64,000 bases of DNA from Eulemur rufifrons. Taxonomy: Eukaryota; Chordata; Mammalia; Primates; Lemuridae. This document shows positions 43,595 through 55,709 of the stretch, one piece after another (the stretch's first letter is position 1; each line of letters begins with the position of its first letter). The notes under the pieces were generated by a model. It did no database searches. It was not told the origin of the DNA and saw nothing but the letters and a program-made list of their open reading frames with translations. Location: positions 103,376,965 through 103,440,964 of the forward strand of contig NC_091001.1 in the NCBI RefSeq assembly GCF_041146395.1, given 5' to 3'. Position numbers and translations under genes: made by a program.

Positions 43595-43885
43595 CTCAGT
43601 ACCTGAAATTATGTTAACCCATCCAGGCCGGCTTCAAATGTAACTTTCTCCAGGTCTTCATAGATAGCCTTCCAAACAGGCATAATCTTTCCCTCCCATG
43701 AGCATTCATGTCAAGATTTATGTTTCACTGCTACAACGCTTTCTAGTTTTGCTCGTGCCAGAGGAATTGTAATGATCTCATCTCCTCTCCAAAGGTACTG
43801 AGCTCCTGGCAAGTTGTTCCTCTCTCTCTTTTCCCATGGTGCTTAGCACATGTAGGCTCTCGCTGCCTGATCGTTGAGATACTCT
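43595..43885 (+). mobile_element. L2 3' region, sense
   Basis: GGCTTCAAATGTAACTTTCT (43630) and TCATAGATAGCCTTCCAAAC (43658) correspond to the L2 'caaatgtcacctcct...agccttcc' segment. CATGGTGCTTAGCACATGTA (43834) is near the 3' end. Confidence 0.65.
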
Positions 43886-44774
43886 CCATTTTCTCTTCTG
43901 CACACTAACTTCATGATGACTTCTGTTTCTGGGAAAGTTTTAATGCTTAAGACATTTGCCAGTATTTTGGCATCAAACAAGAATTTATGTATGAAACACA
44001 GGTCCTTCATTTACTACCTTAACTGAATAGAGAGAGAGGTCCATCTATCTGTAAAACTAATAAGGTTCTCCAGGACCTGAAGGACAGGAAAAGAAAGGCA
44101 AGAATGCATAGGATAATCACAAAAGCAAGGGCTTTGCACTTAGAACTTGAAGGATAGGCTGACTGTGAGCATCTTTTCTGATAAAAAGAAAGCTGCTTTA
44201 CATGCAGGTGGTGTGAAGGTTACACACCAAAATGTTTGTGAATAGTTAACACAATAGAAATGTTCACCATTAGCATAACAATGTACTCTTAAAACCTCTT
44301 AAGTAAACTCAGTGCTTTCTTTATGGAGCTCAATTAACTCTTTCAGTTTTGTCTTATTTTTTAAAAATCAACCATTTGAAGCCTGCATTATTTTATTGTT
44401 GTTGCTCAAGAAGGGAGCTTTAAAATAGCCCTCTTCTTGGATTCATTGCATGGCAGCAGTCCAGTTTCTTAGGCCATTTATGGATTAAGCCGTAGATCAT
44501 GTGGAAGTATTTTCTGAAAGCTAGCTTGAGGGCAGCAATAAATTGCATCTTATGGCGTAGGCTGATAAATGTGACTTTTTTCTGTGCTGATCTGAATTGC
44601 TTTTGTCTTCCCAATTTTGGGGCAGCGTTAAGTATTAGAGCACAAAAGAATGCTTGAAATGCAGTCATTACTTGGGAAATAGAGTTCAGCCTGCCAGAGA
44701 TTCTGGAAGCAGGTAAATAAAAGCATAATCAGTGTATAATCTTATAAAAGGTATGTTATTTTATAAAGACTCAG
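43886..44774. other. Unassigned, largely unique sequence
   Basis: No gene or repeat recognised; the 82-codon minus ORF at 44420-44668 is unsupported. Confidence 0.4.
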
Positions 44775-44892
44775 TTTTTACATTTTTAAGTTGAGGACAA
44801 TAATAATAGTACCCACTGTATAGCATGGTTGTGGCAACTAAATGAGATATGATATAAAAATTAGCATGGTGCCTAGATCGTGGAATATATTT
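44775..44892 (+). mobile_element. MIR 3' part, sense
   Basis: AATAATAATAGTACCCACTG (44800), TGGTTGTGGCAACTAAATGA (44826) and TTAGCATGGTGCCTAGATCG (44861) match the MIR 3' half. Confidence 0.8.
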
Positions 44893-45558
44893 ATATATTA
44901 TTTTAACTTTGTTATTAAATAAATGATGATATATCTTTATGATAGTACATCACACAGCATTTACATAATTCTATAGAAAAAATAATGACATAAAAATGTG
45001 TAAATGGAAAAGCAGATTAAAAAATAGTATGCCCCATTGTTTTGTAAAAACATAAATGGGCTGAAAAATATTGTTTTTACCAATCACTGAAGGGCTTTAT
45101 GTAGGTTAGTAATGATCTGACAGGTTATGTGCCCCAGAAAGTCATTATCAGAACTGACTCAGCTGTATCTAATATTCTTGGAGTTGCTAATCCCTTTTAC
45201 CTTCTGGGTGTCTTTCTATGATCCATAATTCTTGTGAATTCTCTGGGTCTTTGACCTTTGACCTCTAGCCCAGTTTAATATTTTTTATCCCTTCTTTTCA
45301 TTTCTAAGCATTTGAATTTAGAGAGAGAGGTAAAGGCTGTGTTTAGACCACCATCTTTGTGTGATTGGGTCTAGTTATGTTAACTCTTTACCAGAAATCT
45401 TCCTAAACCTACCCACAACTTCAAGTCAATGGGTAGATTTTTTTTTTTTTTCGAGAAACACCAACTTTTGATCCATAAACAAGAGAGAGTGAGGAACTTG
45501 GAGACATATTCTGAACTTATCTGACCCCAGATTCCCTACCATGGCACCATATACACTG
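44893..45558. other. Unassigned AT-rich sequence
   Basis: No gene or repeat recognised; T14 run at 45437-45451. Confidence 0.4.
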
Positions 45559-45559
45559 A

Positions 45560-46050
45560 CAGAAGCAGTTGTCTGTATGACCACTTCCTGCAATTTACAG
45601 AATTATGGTAGGGATGGCAAGCCGTTCCCAAATGTTTGTTCTTCGTCTTCTACATTGTAGAATTGCTACTGAGAAGAGGCTGCCAAGTCCAGAACTATAG
45701 CACTGCCAGCTTGCCTCCACTTCCATGTGTGTGTCCACGTGGCTGCAAATATGAACAAAAGTAATCTGTGTCATTTCTAGACCTGACCCATAAATACTTG
45801 TGCACCTTAGTGCTCTTTTTCTCCTCTGGCTGCCCACAGTGGAGAGGGTGACCTTGGAAACCACATGTTCAAGACAGAAGATCCTCTGACAACCTTGCAT
45901 GGTTGCGTGGATCAGGGCCTCTCCACTGACTGTTACATTAGCCTAGGCCTGTTACAAGCATCTATTGTAATTGAGCCAATATTTATTTTAGGGTTTATTT
46001 GTTATAGCCCTCTGCCTATCCTAATTAATATACTGGAATATGATTGTTTA
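45560..46050 (+). mobile_element. Probable MaLR/ERVL-type LTR, sense
   Basis: The 3' part ends TTTTAGGGTTTATTTGTTATAG then CCTATCCTAATTAATATACT, resembling the terminal region of MLT-type LTRs (the 'tttgttac...gcctatcctgactaat' pattern). Internal segments such as GAGAGGGTGACCTTGGAAAC fit loosely. The 101-codon minus ORF is a by-product. Family not firmly assigned. Confidence 0.5.
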
Positions 46051-47225
46051 CCTGTTTGATATTTTCCAAACTGTGAGCACAATGTTGTATTTTCTTTCAT
46101 GTGATGAAAACAATGATGCTAACAAATAATTAGCAAGCTCCAGTCTCACACTGAGTATTACTGACAACTTCCCAGCTATACTTGGTTTTCTATGACTTTT
46201 ACTAGTTACTCCCACAGAGGTTCCTCAAGGAATTCTTTAGACCTGTATTCATTTTAGAAGATCTCATCAAAGTTCTTAAACATATATTTAAAGTGGTTTC
46301 ATGATAGATATAAACATAAATCTTTTCTAAGTAATTTTTCATCTTTCTCACTAAAAAATTAATTCAGGATGTGGAGGAGGTTAGAATATAATCCAAACGA
46401 CAAAGTAAGAAATGACCTTGAATACCAAAGTTTACTTTTTCATCAACCTTCCCTCTTAGCTTTAGTGAGATATTTAATTTTACAAGGAACTATTTTGTGC
46501 ACTAAAGTAGAATGCATAATTTAAGCTCCCTAAGAAATTCTTATAGCATTTTTTTTTGTTTTAGTTTTTAGCAGAAAGCCAAGACTTGAAATAAGAATTA
46601 CAGAGTCTGCATAACATTAGGGGAATTTTAGCAACGTGCCATATTATTACATTTAAAATTTTATTTTTTTATAATAGAGATATAAGAACACCTCACTTTG
46701 TTCACTGCGAAAGTACTGAAAAGACACGGGCACTGTGATCCTTTAGAATGAGACATGCATCATTTATGGAGTCCTTAGAGATACTGAGTTATTTGCCAAG
46801 CTTTTTCCCGGGATTAATCTTAACTCTAACTTTGAATATTATAACCTTTTAGTTGTTTGACATCTTCTGAATTTCTTTATCTCTCAAAAAAAATTTTATT
46901 TTTCCCTTTTCCTTGCTGAAACCAATTTGTTTTCAAGTTTGGGTGCTTTAGCTTAATAATCTCCTCCCTGTAAAAACTGATGACTTATCTCGGTCCTTTC
47001 TCTTCTTGACAACTCAGAAGCATTCAAAACTTTCTTGCTTCTTTTTCCTTCTTTAGATTTTCTGAAATATCTCAGGTGTCGTTCCCCAACCCCCAACCCC
47101 TTACACTCCAAGCAGAGACAGGAGGAAGCAATAAATATATGATAAACTCAATTAAATTGAATCAAAAGATCTTTTGGTTTAAATTCAGTCTTTTTCCAGA
47201 GTGTTATCTAGTTAAATGACTAATT
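46051..47225. other. Unassigned AT-rich sequence
   Basis: No gene or repeat recognised over about 1.2 kb. Confidence 0.4.
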
Positions 47226-47227
47226 GG

Positions 47228-47625
47228 GCTATTGAAAGGCCCCAATATAAACAAAAATGGTGAACTAATACCTCTGATATTATCCTGGATGGAGCTGGAG
47301 CCCATTCTACTAAGTGAAGTATCACAAGAATGAAAAAACAAATACCACAGGTACTCACCATCAGATTGGTACTAATCAACCAACACTTACGTACACATAT
47401 GGAAGTAACATTCGTCAGGGATCGGGCAGGTGGGAGGGAGGAGGAGAGGTTGGGAAAATTCACACCTAATGAGTGCAGTGCGTGCTTTCTGGGGATAGGC
47501 ACACTTGTGCTTTGACTTGTGTGACGCAAAGGCAATTTATGTGACCAAAGCATTTGTACCCCTTAATAATCTGAAATAAAACATAAATAAATAATAAAAA
47601 TAATAAAATAAAATTACCAGAAGGG
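47228..47625 (+). mobile_element. LINE-1 3' end with lemur-type 3' UTR, 5'-truncated
   Basis: Last ORF2 codons (GATGGAGCTGGAGCCCATTC at 47288), TAAGTGAAGTATCACAAGAA (47312), GTACTCACCATCAGATTGGT (47351), single G-rich 3' UTR module GGTGGGAGGGAGGAGGAGAG (47429), CACCTAATGAGTGCAGTGCG (47463), then CATTTGTACCCCTTAATAAT and an A-rich AATAAA-repeat tail (47573-47620). The same family as 62.26-62.76 kb. The 113-codon minus ORF is a by-product. Confidence 0.93.
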
Positions 47626-47639
47626 AACTTTAAAAAAAG

Positions 47640-47640
<1 letters not shown>

Positions 47641-47674
<34 letters not shown>
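47641..47674. repeat. (TA)n microsatellite
   Basis: TA units interrupted by one TG, immediately downstream of the L1 tail. It may have grown from the A-rich tail. Confidence 0.95.
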
Positions 47675-47699
47675 CATCTCTTTGGTATTAGCCTGAACT

Positions 47700-48158
47700 T
47701 TAACTGTAGGCTTGATGAATAAATAAATCAACTGCATTGAGTAAAAAAAAAAAAAAATGTGTTCATAATGGGCTGTAATTTTACCGAGGACATAAGTGGG
47801 TAGCTGAAAACCATTTTAAAGAGCAGATAACCAGAAATATGGAATCTTCCCAAAGACTAAAAGTTGCGGAGTGATTCACCTAGAAACTATATAATTATTT
47901 CAACTATTAATTTTTTTATCTAGAGCAATTTCTATTTAGAGAGCAATGTATAGCAGACAGACATTTGTGTGCCTGGATGAAATGGATGCACAGTCCCTCT
48001 AATTTAAATCATTTTAGGTCATACGATTTAAATCTATTCAGCTCAGAATGAAAAGGAGTATTTAAAAGAAAAACTAGAGATCATAAGAATTAATCACTTT
48101 TAAAACCCCAATTTTATGTTTGATGACTCATAAAGCTTTTTAAAGTAAATTTTCAGAT
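47700..48158. other. Unassigned AT-rich sequence
   Basis: A14 run near 47744-47757; otherwise nothing recognised. Confidence 0.4.
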
Positions 48159-48159
48159 A

Positions 48160-48385
48160 AGTTATTAAGAAATTGAGCTATGCCGTCAGGCAAACCATTG
48201 TCCCCCTCCCTGCCTTGGCCCTTGCTGGCTGCTGGGCCCTGTACAAATTGCTTAACCTCCTGAAGGTCAGTTAACACATCTGTAAAATAGTTACAGTATA
48301 TACCTTGCAGGACTGCTTTTAGAATAAACAAGACAATATGTGTGAAACATCTTGCCCCCTGGTTATCAGCTATCTGTGCTCAAAA
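48160..48385 (+). mobile_element. MIR SINE, sense
   Basis: TGTACAAATTGCTTAACCTC (48240), CACATCTGTAAAATAGTTAC (48275), GGACTGCTTTTAGAATAAAC (48310), GTGTGAAACATCTTGCCCCC near 48340. Diverged but ordered. Confidence 0.82.
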
Positions 48386-48776
48386 AATGGCAATCACTAC
48401 CACAGAGGCACAGAAATAGATGATGCCAGACACTTTTCAGGAGAGAGAATACCAACAAGAAGTAGGAAATATTTTTATCCAGCATTAAGGAGAAAAACCT
48501 AAGGATAAAGTGAGAGGTATGTGGGATCGTTCTGGTAACTCTGAATGGTGCCAATCCAATGTATATCATTGTACTAAGTTTTCGTTTATACCATGGAGAC
48601 TTCTCAGTTCTTATTCCCCATGACTTGTGAAGGGGTTGTTCTAATTTGGAACACCGCACCCAAAAGGAGATGCTCTGACCATTAAGCACAGTTTGTAAAG
48701 GAAGCCACAGTTTCATTGGTTACATCGTGTTGTAAATCAACAGACACAAGAGTGAACACATGGTTTTGCAAAATTG
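48386..48776. other. Unassigned sequence
   Basis: The 116-codon minus ORF at 48366-48716 has no recognisable domain. No repeat recognised. Confidence 0.4.
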
Positions 48777-48877
48777 TTGGGTGATAAACTGTCCTGGTTT
48801 GCCCAGGACTGAGAACATAGGACTTTCAAGAGCTAAAACTGGAAAGGTCCTGGAAAACCTAATGAGCTGACAGTCCA
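48777..48877. mobile_element. Non-autonomous DNA transposon (MITE), second copy of the 18.3-kb family
   Basis: TTGGGTGATAAACTGTCCTG opening, TTTGCCCAGGACTGAGAACA, GGACTTTCAAGAGCTAAAAC and GGTCCTGGAAAACC follow the same order as at 18337-18456. The interior is partly palindromic (CCTGG...CCAGG). Confidence 0.6.
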
Positions 48878-49026
48878 TTAGGGAATTTATAGTAGAGCAT
48901 AAAGCACCCAGACCTGTAGGCGTCAGGGGCGGCAGGGGAGATTTGTCTTCTTAAACATTCTGTAAGGTGGGCTCCAGAGGCTGCTGGACTAGTCCCCACT
49001 CTTTGGTAATCAATATCTTTAAGAAA

Positions 49027-49027
<1 letters not shown>

Positions 49028-49063
<36 letters not shown>

Positions 49064-49080
49064 TGCATGTGCGTGTGTGT
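49028..49080. repeat. Compound (AT)n(GT)n microsatellite
   Basis: ATATATAT followed by about 12 GT units and interrupted GC/GT repeats. Confidence 0.96.
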
Positions 49081-50293
49081 CTTGGCTACAATACGTCTTA
49101 TAGATTTATTGCTGATACGTTATATATTATATAACATTCAATTATTTTTAATTTTTTTTCCCAATTAGAATGTAAGCCCTAGGAGGTAAGCTAGGAGTTT
49201 TTTTTTTTTTTTAATCTGTTTTGTGTACTTGGCAGACTACAGAGATATATAAAAAGAAAATAAAAATAATTCATCCAAAACCCATTGCTTGAAACTCACC
49301 AACAAGCCAGAACAATTACCTTTGCCATCATTTTATATTTCTTTCTGCTCATTTTTCTAAGTGTTTGTTTATTTTTAGAAGTGTATTGTGTACCTGCATA
49401 TTTTTATACTGTTCAAATCATTCTGTATGCGCAATTTAGTGGCATTTCCACCTAAGTTCTTGGCATAAGCATTGTCTTAGGTGATTCAGACGTTCCTTGT
49501 CAGTGTACTGTGCCAACACTTGGAATGTGGCTTAGATATTTAGTCATTCCTTTGTTGTTACTCATCAAAGTGTTTTCAATGTTTTACTCTTTTAAATTAT
49601 GGCTGAAAACATCTGTAAATTTTTTTTCTGCATTTTAGATTATTTCCACAAACTTGAAAGCACTCATTCAAAGACAGGATCTTGATATATATTTTTCAAA
49701 TTACTTCCCAGAAATTCTGTACCTATCCATAGTCATAAAAAGAGTATGAGAGTACCTATTAAATATGATTACTTGAATGATATTTAATATTTAACAATAT
49801 TTAAGTTAATTGTGACACTTTGGCAGGTGTCAACATTTGTTTTGTCTTATTTTACATTTCTTTTGTTTTTAGTTAAGGCAAAAAATATTTCCTATGCTCA
49901 CTGAACAAGGATATATGTTTTATAATGTTGTCTGTTATTTTTCCATGAAATAAGAATTCCTTTTGGAATTATATTTTTTATGTTCTTAAGAAAACAATCT
50001 TCCCTATAAAGTGGTTGATGAATACATACATATAAAGAACAAAAATTGAAAGTCACTTATATGTGTTCTTCAGCTTTTAGCTCTCTATTTCTCATTTATC
50101 TTTGGGAGTAATCACTTTTAACAGTGCTTTTTAATTCATTTAGGTATGCCTATGTATATATATCCATATGTACCCACACATACATATACATGGTTCTGTT
50201 AGACAAATTACTTTATAGCTTGGCTTATTTTCCTTTAGAGTATGTTTAAGGTTTTATTAATTTGAATGGAGTACTTTGAAGCTATGTCATTCT
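49081..50293. other. Unassigned AT-rich sequence
   Basis: T13 run at 49199-49212. The composition suggests decayed antisense LINE sequence in places, but no landmark is clear. Confidence 0.4.
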
Positions 50294-50294
50294 T

Positions 50295-50770
50295 TTTAAA
50301 AATTTATCAGTGGCTATAATTGTACATATTTATGGAGTACACATATTTTAATACGTGCAAGCAATGTGTAACGATCAAATCATGATATTTAGAATATCCA
50401 TCACCTCAAACACTTATCATTTCTTTGTGTTGGAAACATTTCAGATCTTCTCTTCTAGCTATTTTGAAATATGCAATAAATTGTTGTTACCTGTAGTCAC
50501 TCTACTGTGCTATTGAGCACCAGGACTTGTCCTTCTCTCTAACTGTGTGTTTCTACCCAGTAAGCAACATCCCTTTATCCCCCAATCCTTCCCAGCCTCT
50601 GATAACTGTCACTCTACTCTCTTATCTCTATGAGATCAACTTTTTTGACATATAAGTGAGAACATGTGATGTTTGACTTTCTGTGCCTGGCTTATTTCAC
50701 TTAACATAATGACGTCCATTACCATCCATGTTGCTGCAAATGATAGGAATTCATTTTAAATAAGGTATGA
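50295..50770 (-). mobile_element. LINE-1 3' UTR/ORF2 end, antisense
   Basis: Antisense L1 3' end: TACATATTTATGGAGTACAC (50323), TCTTCTCTTCTAGCTATTTT (50446), TTGTTACCTGTAGTCACTCT (50483), TAAGTGAGAACATGTGATGT (50652) and TTCACTTAACATAATGACGT near 50696. This is the 3' UTR type of older primate L1s, different from the lemur-type G-rich module. Confidence 0.9.
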
Positions 50771-51225
50771 TATAGAGACTCACCTCTTTTTTCCTCCTAA
50801 TATATCACTGTTGCTCAAATATAATTTATTAAATAATCCATCTTTTGCTCATTGGGCATGATTTATCATAAATTATTTTTTTATACACATGTGCCTATTT
50901 CTGGATCTTCAATTTTATTTCATTGTTGTTTTTGATTATTCCAGGGACATTGTAGTACTATCTTAATTCCTAGAGATAAAAGGTATTTTCTTTCTTTTGG
51001 CATGTTTAATCATTTTTGATTGAATGACAGAAATTATAAGTGAAACTATTTAGAGGTTATGTTTTTTTCTAGAATGGACTCACCCGCCTTTTAACTAGTC
51101 AGATAGTGATAGTAATTAGTTACTACTTTAATTCAATCAGGGACTTTCCCAAGGTGAACTTTATAAAGTCCTAGCCTAACAATAATTTACTCCTGGTCTT
51201 TCAGAGTTTTTGACCTAGAGCCTGG
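50771..51225. other. Unassigned AT-rich sequence
   Basis: No gene or repeat recognised. Confidence 0.4.
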
Positions 51226-51229
51226 AGTT

Positions 51230-51600
51230 GTCTGTGTAGGGATTATGAGAGATTTGGGGGCTGATCAAGTTAAAAGATACGACCATGAAAAGCAATAACA
51301 TGCAACAAATTTATTGGGCAGTACTTGGATAGGGTTGCATGAAAGGGGGAATCACTCATAGTATGAGACCACCCAGAGGATTATGGCCTGGGGCCCTACC
51401 TCTAGAACATAGGGAAGGCAAGGGAACCTGGGGGGGGGGGGAGAGCAAGATCAGAAAGGGGGATTAGAAGCAGGGAGGGAGTCTCTGGGGGGGAGTCTCT
51501 GGGTCAGAGAGCTCCAAAGGGCAGAAGGTTGAGGCCTTATAACTATAAAGGTGATAAGTGTCAAGTATGTTTTGCAGAGTATACAAAGTAGGTAGGCTGT
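51230..51600 (-). mobile_element. Possible ancient LTR, antisense
   Basis: ATGCAACAAATTTATTGGGC (51300) resembles an antisense LTR polyadenylation region, followed by G-rich sequence with a G11 run (51431-51441). GGGAGTCTCTGGG is tandemly duplicated at 51478-51503. Family not recognised. Confidence 0.3.
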
Positions 51601-51895
51601 ATATGTCTAAAATATGGTTATTTGAACTATTTTAAAAACAATTGAAAAAATGTAAAAGTTTGAGTTTGGGGCTGGTGGTCTTTCAGGCTTTCGGGTCTCA
51701 ACCTATAGTGTCTTCATGTTATACTTTTTCATAACTAACATTGGAGGTACATTTAAAAATTTTGTTATATATACTTTGGTCATTGGAAACCTCCCTGTGG
51801 AAAAAGATTAAAAATATTTGAATTGAGGTTGGAACTAAAATAGAAACGCAGAGTCCCTGACTCTACATTGTGATAATTTTTTGCTATTACATTTT
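51601..51895. other. Unassigned sequence
   Basis: No gene or repeat recognised. Confidence 0.35.
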
Positions 51896-51899
51896 GCTT

Positions 51900-52620
<721 letters not shown>

Positions 52621-53504
52621 ATAAATCCAATGATTATATAAAATGTGTTAATATATCCCATGGAAAGGCATTTGGCATTAAGAGGCAGAAGGACAGAACA
52701 TGTTACCAGCAGCAACAAAAACTTCAGATAGCCGCTTCTCTCACATGGGAAGAAAGTATAATTAGCTGGAAAATGAGACAACACTTGTTGCTGATACATT
52801 TGTTATTTCAGTGTAGGGACAATTGTCCCTCCCAATGTGCTGTTCTGGAACTGGGATGACTATCCCTGTGGTCTGAGGACAATGTGTTCTTTATGGCCTT
52901 AGAAACAGAAACATGGGCTAAGCTATAAATCCTATCAGATTTCGAATCAATGCTGTCACCTTCTCCTTAAGATAAGCCAGAAGTTTCATTCTTTGAAGAA
53001 AAATGAGAATGTGGTTTGTTTATTGTGAGAACACAGGTCGTCTGAAAAGGCAAACAGTTTTCAAATTAAAGATGATATCTTGTGCATGGGAGAAAACAGG
53101 AAGGTGAAGGCTGCTCAGAGCCGCAGGAAGAGCAAAACAGGCTGGCTACGGGGAGCTGCTGACTCATCTTGGGAACCACCCCACGTTGCTTAATCTTTTA
53201 GAGCCTAGACCTTTCAGCTTCCAGGTGGGAAAGATAATTTTCTCATATCATGGTAAGGATTAGATATAGATGGTGCATACAGATGTGCTCTGTGAACTCT
53301 ATAGCATCGGGCAATTGTGAGGAAGCGTTCATGTTGGTGTGGTAGCCGCATAATTGAGCTGGGAATTTGAAGGCCTGAAGCTGAGATCTGCAAGCTTAAA
53401 CGCTGGCTTTCTCCGGACAAAGCAGCGGAGGATGGGGAGGGCCTTGGCTTCTCTTGCCTGACTTCTTTGCACCCCAGAGGCTCCATAAAATATAGTTTGA
53501 AAGC
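52621..53504. other. Mostly unassigned sequence
   Basis: Weak MIR-like traces around 53220-53320 (CATATCATGGTAAGGATTAG). The 98-codon minus ORF at 53214-53510 has no recognised domain. Confidence 0.35.
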
Positions 53505-53650
53505 CACCATGTTATCTCATTTGATCCTCACTACTCACTCATGTTTTTTATTACTCCTACTTTAGAGATCACACAAACCTGAAACTTGTGTGCCTTGCCC
53601 CGGGTCACACAATCAATATGTAGTGAGCCAAAAATTTATACAGGTCGTCT
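53505..53650 (-). mobile_element. MIR SINE, antisense
   Basis: ATGTTATCTCATTTGATCCT (53509), TTATTACTCCTACTTTAGAG (53549), TGCCTTGCCCCGGGTCACAC (53591). Confidence 0.85.
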
Positions 53651-54224
53651 GACTACAGATGATGTGTTTCTAGGGGAGAATAATGATTCTCTTCCCTCTG
53701 ACAGCAGTGACGAGGGAAAAATAAACCTGTGCATTTATAAAAACTGACTCTAGGCTTCAAAATGGAGCATTTAGTGTGGTTATAAAGGTGTAAATCCTCT
53801 TGTGTTTGTAAATTTGCAAACACTGAAGAGAGTGAATTATTTAGCATACAGAAACAACCTGTCATCTATCATTTCAGAGTGAGGAAGATAGCGTTGGCTG
53901 GCAGAATTTATGACATTGACGTTTCCATCTACATTGTTCCTCTGGAAAATCCAGGTTTTCTAAATCTGTATGGTCTGCATCCACAGTTTCATACATGTAA
54001 ACAAAATGTTCTAAAGGAAGAATTTCCTTTCACAGATACCAGGTATCAGAGTACTCTTAGATTTCTCATTAAAATGCCAGATTGGAAGAAATTTTTAACA
54101 TTTTTTAGCCCAATACATGTCTAGCACTTTAACCCTCTCTTTAAAATCATCGGACTGTGCTCATTCCACCTCTGTTTATACATGTTCATGGTAAGAAGGT
54201 GGCAGGTCTCTGGCACAGTGGAGT
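53651..54224. other. Unassigned sequence
   Basis: The 81-codon plus ORF at 53879-54124 carries no recognisable motif. No repeat recognised. Confidence 0.4.
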
Positions 54225-54320
54225 GGAGTAAAGCTATTAGAACCGGAATCTGAGCCATGAGCTGGAATCCTGGTTCTGTTCCTTATAGAATATATGATCC
54301 TTGGCATGTTCTTAATAGCT
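54225..54320 (+). mobile_element. MIR 5' part, sense
   Basis: AAAGCTATTAGAACCGGAAT, GGAATCCTGGTTCTGTTCCT (54264) and ATGATCCTTGGCATGTTCTT (54294) match the MIR 5' half. Confidence 0.75.
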
Positions 54321-54329
54321 ATGTTCATG

Positions 54330-54480
54330 TATTCATTCATTATCTACCCACAGATACTGATTGAGTGGTCACCATGTGTCAGGCACTGTGCTAAGAACTG
54401 CAGACTCAATGATATATATGAGTGGCACTTGCCTTCATAGAGATTGAAGGCAAAATAGAGGTGGCACAATAAGATAGTGG
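54330..54480 (-). mobile_element. L2 3' end, antisense
   Basis: TTCATTCATTATCTACCCAC (54333), ATTGAGTGGTCACCATGTGT (54360), CAGGCACTGTGCTAAGAACT (54380), CACTTGCCTTCATAGAGATT (54426). Confidence 0.8.
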
Positions 54481-55334
54481 ACATGAAAGTGCTTTTGCAA
54501 CTGGAAAGTCCAGTAGTATGTTAGATATAATCTCCTGAGATTGGATGTTAGTTGTGATAGCATTAAAATATGATTTCATAGAAAATGCAATTTTGGTTTG
54601 CATATATGGTAGGGAATAGGTCTGGAGAAAACAGGCTACCCTGGTAGAACTGTTCCAAGACAGAGACAGGACAGGAGCTTGCTGCTGATCTACCTCCCCA
54701 GGGAGCATGTGTAGTAGGTGGAGAGGATCATGGGTTGCCGCGAGGTTTTAGAGAACAGTGGAATATGAGGAGCTGAGACAGTGTGTTATTAGAAGCTGGG
54801 TACTGTGGGATGTGATACAATCTTTCAGCCACTCACATTTTCCTGAATGTTACCAAACTCATGAGCTACTTAGTATGATTAGATTTTTTACAGAGAGCTA
54901 TAAAGGGGCTTTACTTTTGAGTCCAGTTTTTTTTTTTCTTTATGGGTCAGAACTCAGGTAGTACCACTGAAGTGAAGGTAGAAAGAAGTAAGTAAGAGGA
55001 AGTGGAATATGACACCTCAGAGAGGACTTTGAATTGTCACAGCCCTGGCATTGGCACTGGGGACTTATTTAACCAGATCTCTGCATCAGTTAGCTTTGGC
55101 TAAGTAATATGCAGAAGTAATTTAGTTCATGTTTCATGTTGGGTGTGTGGGTTCGCTGCAGCACTGACCACACAGCTTCATTCTGTTATCTAAGCTGAGG
55201 AAGCAGCCACTGGCTGGAACATGCTGTTCTCATGACAACAGAAAAAGAGTGGTGTAGAAGCTCTCCAAGCTTTTGCAAAGAAGTGTTACTTCTGCTCATA
55301 TTTTATTGGCCAAATGAGTCACACAGCTAAGCTT
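54481..55334. other. Unassigned, largely unique sequence
   Basis: No gene or repeat recognised. Confidence 0.4.
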
Positions 55335-55348
55335 GATATCAGTGTTGC

Positions 55349-55692
55349 TGGCCGGGCGCGGTGGCTCACGCCTGTAATCCTAGGACTCTGGGAGGCCAAG
55401 GCAGGTGGATCGCTCAAGGTCAGGAGTTCAAGACCAGCCTGAGCAAGAGCGAGACCCCATCTCTACTAAAAATAGAAAGAAATTATCTGGCCAACTAAAA
55501 TATATATAGAAAAAAAAAATTAGCCAGGCATGGTGGCGCATGCCTGTAGTCCCAGCCACTCGGGAGGCTGAGGTGGTAGGATCGCTTCAGCCCAGGAGTT
55601 TGAGGTTGCTGTGAGTGAGGCTGACGCCACGGCACTCACTCTAGCCTGGGCAACAAAGTGAGACTCTGTCTCAAAAAAAAAAAAAAAAAAAA
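55349..55692 (+). mobile_element. Lemur-lineage Alu, full length, with perfect 14-bp TSD
   Basis: Starts near 55350 with GGCCGGGCGCGGTGGCTCAC. Right arm has GACGCCACGGCACTCACTCT (55622-55641). A-tail 55673-55692. The TSD GATATCAGTGTTGC occurs at 55335-55348 and 55693-55706. Confidence 0.97.
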
Positions 55693-55709
55693 GATATCAG
55701 TGTTGCAGA

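Noticed and set aside
48366..48716. 116-codon minus-strand ORF
   Set aside because: It begins within a MIR edge, shows no domain, and lacks splice or conservation support.
51431..51441. G11 run as a recombination or switch-like signal
   Set aside because: Isolated homopolymer in a G-rich, possibly LTR-derived segment; more likely simple replication slippage.
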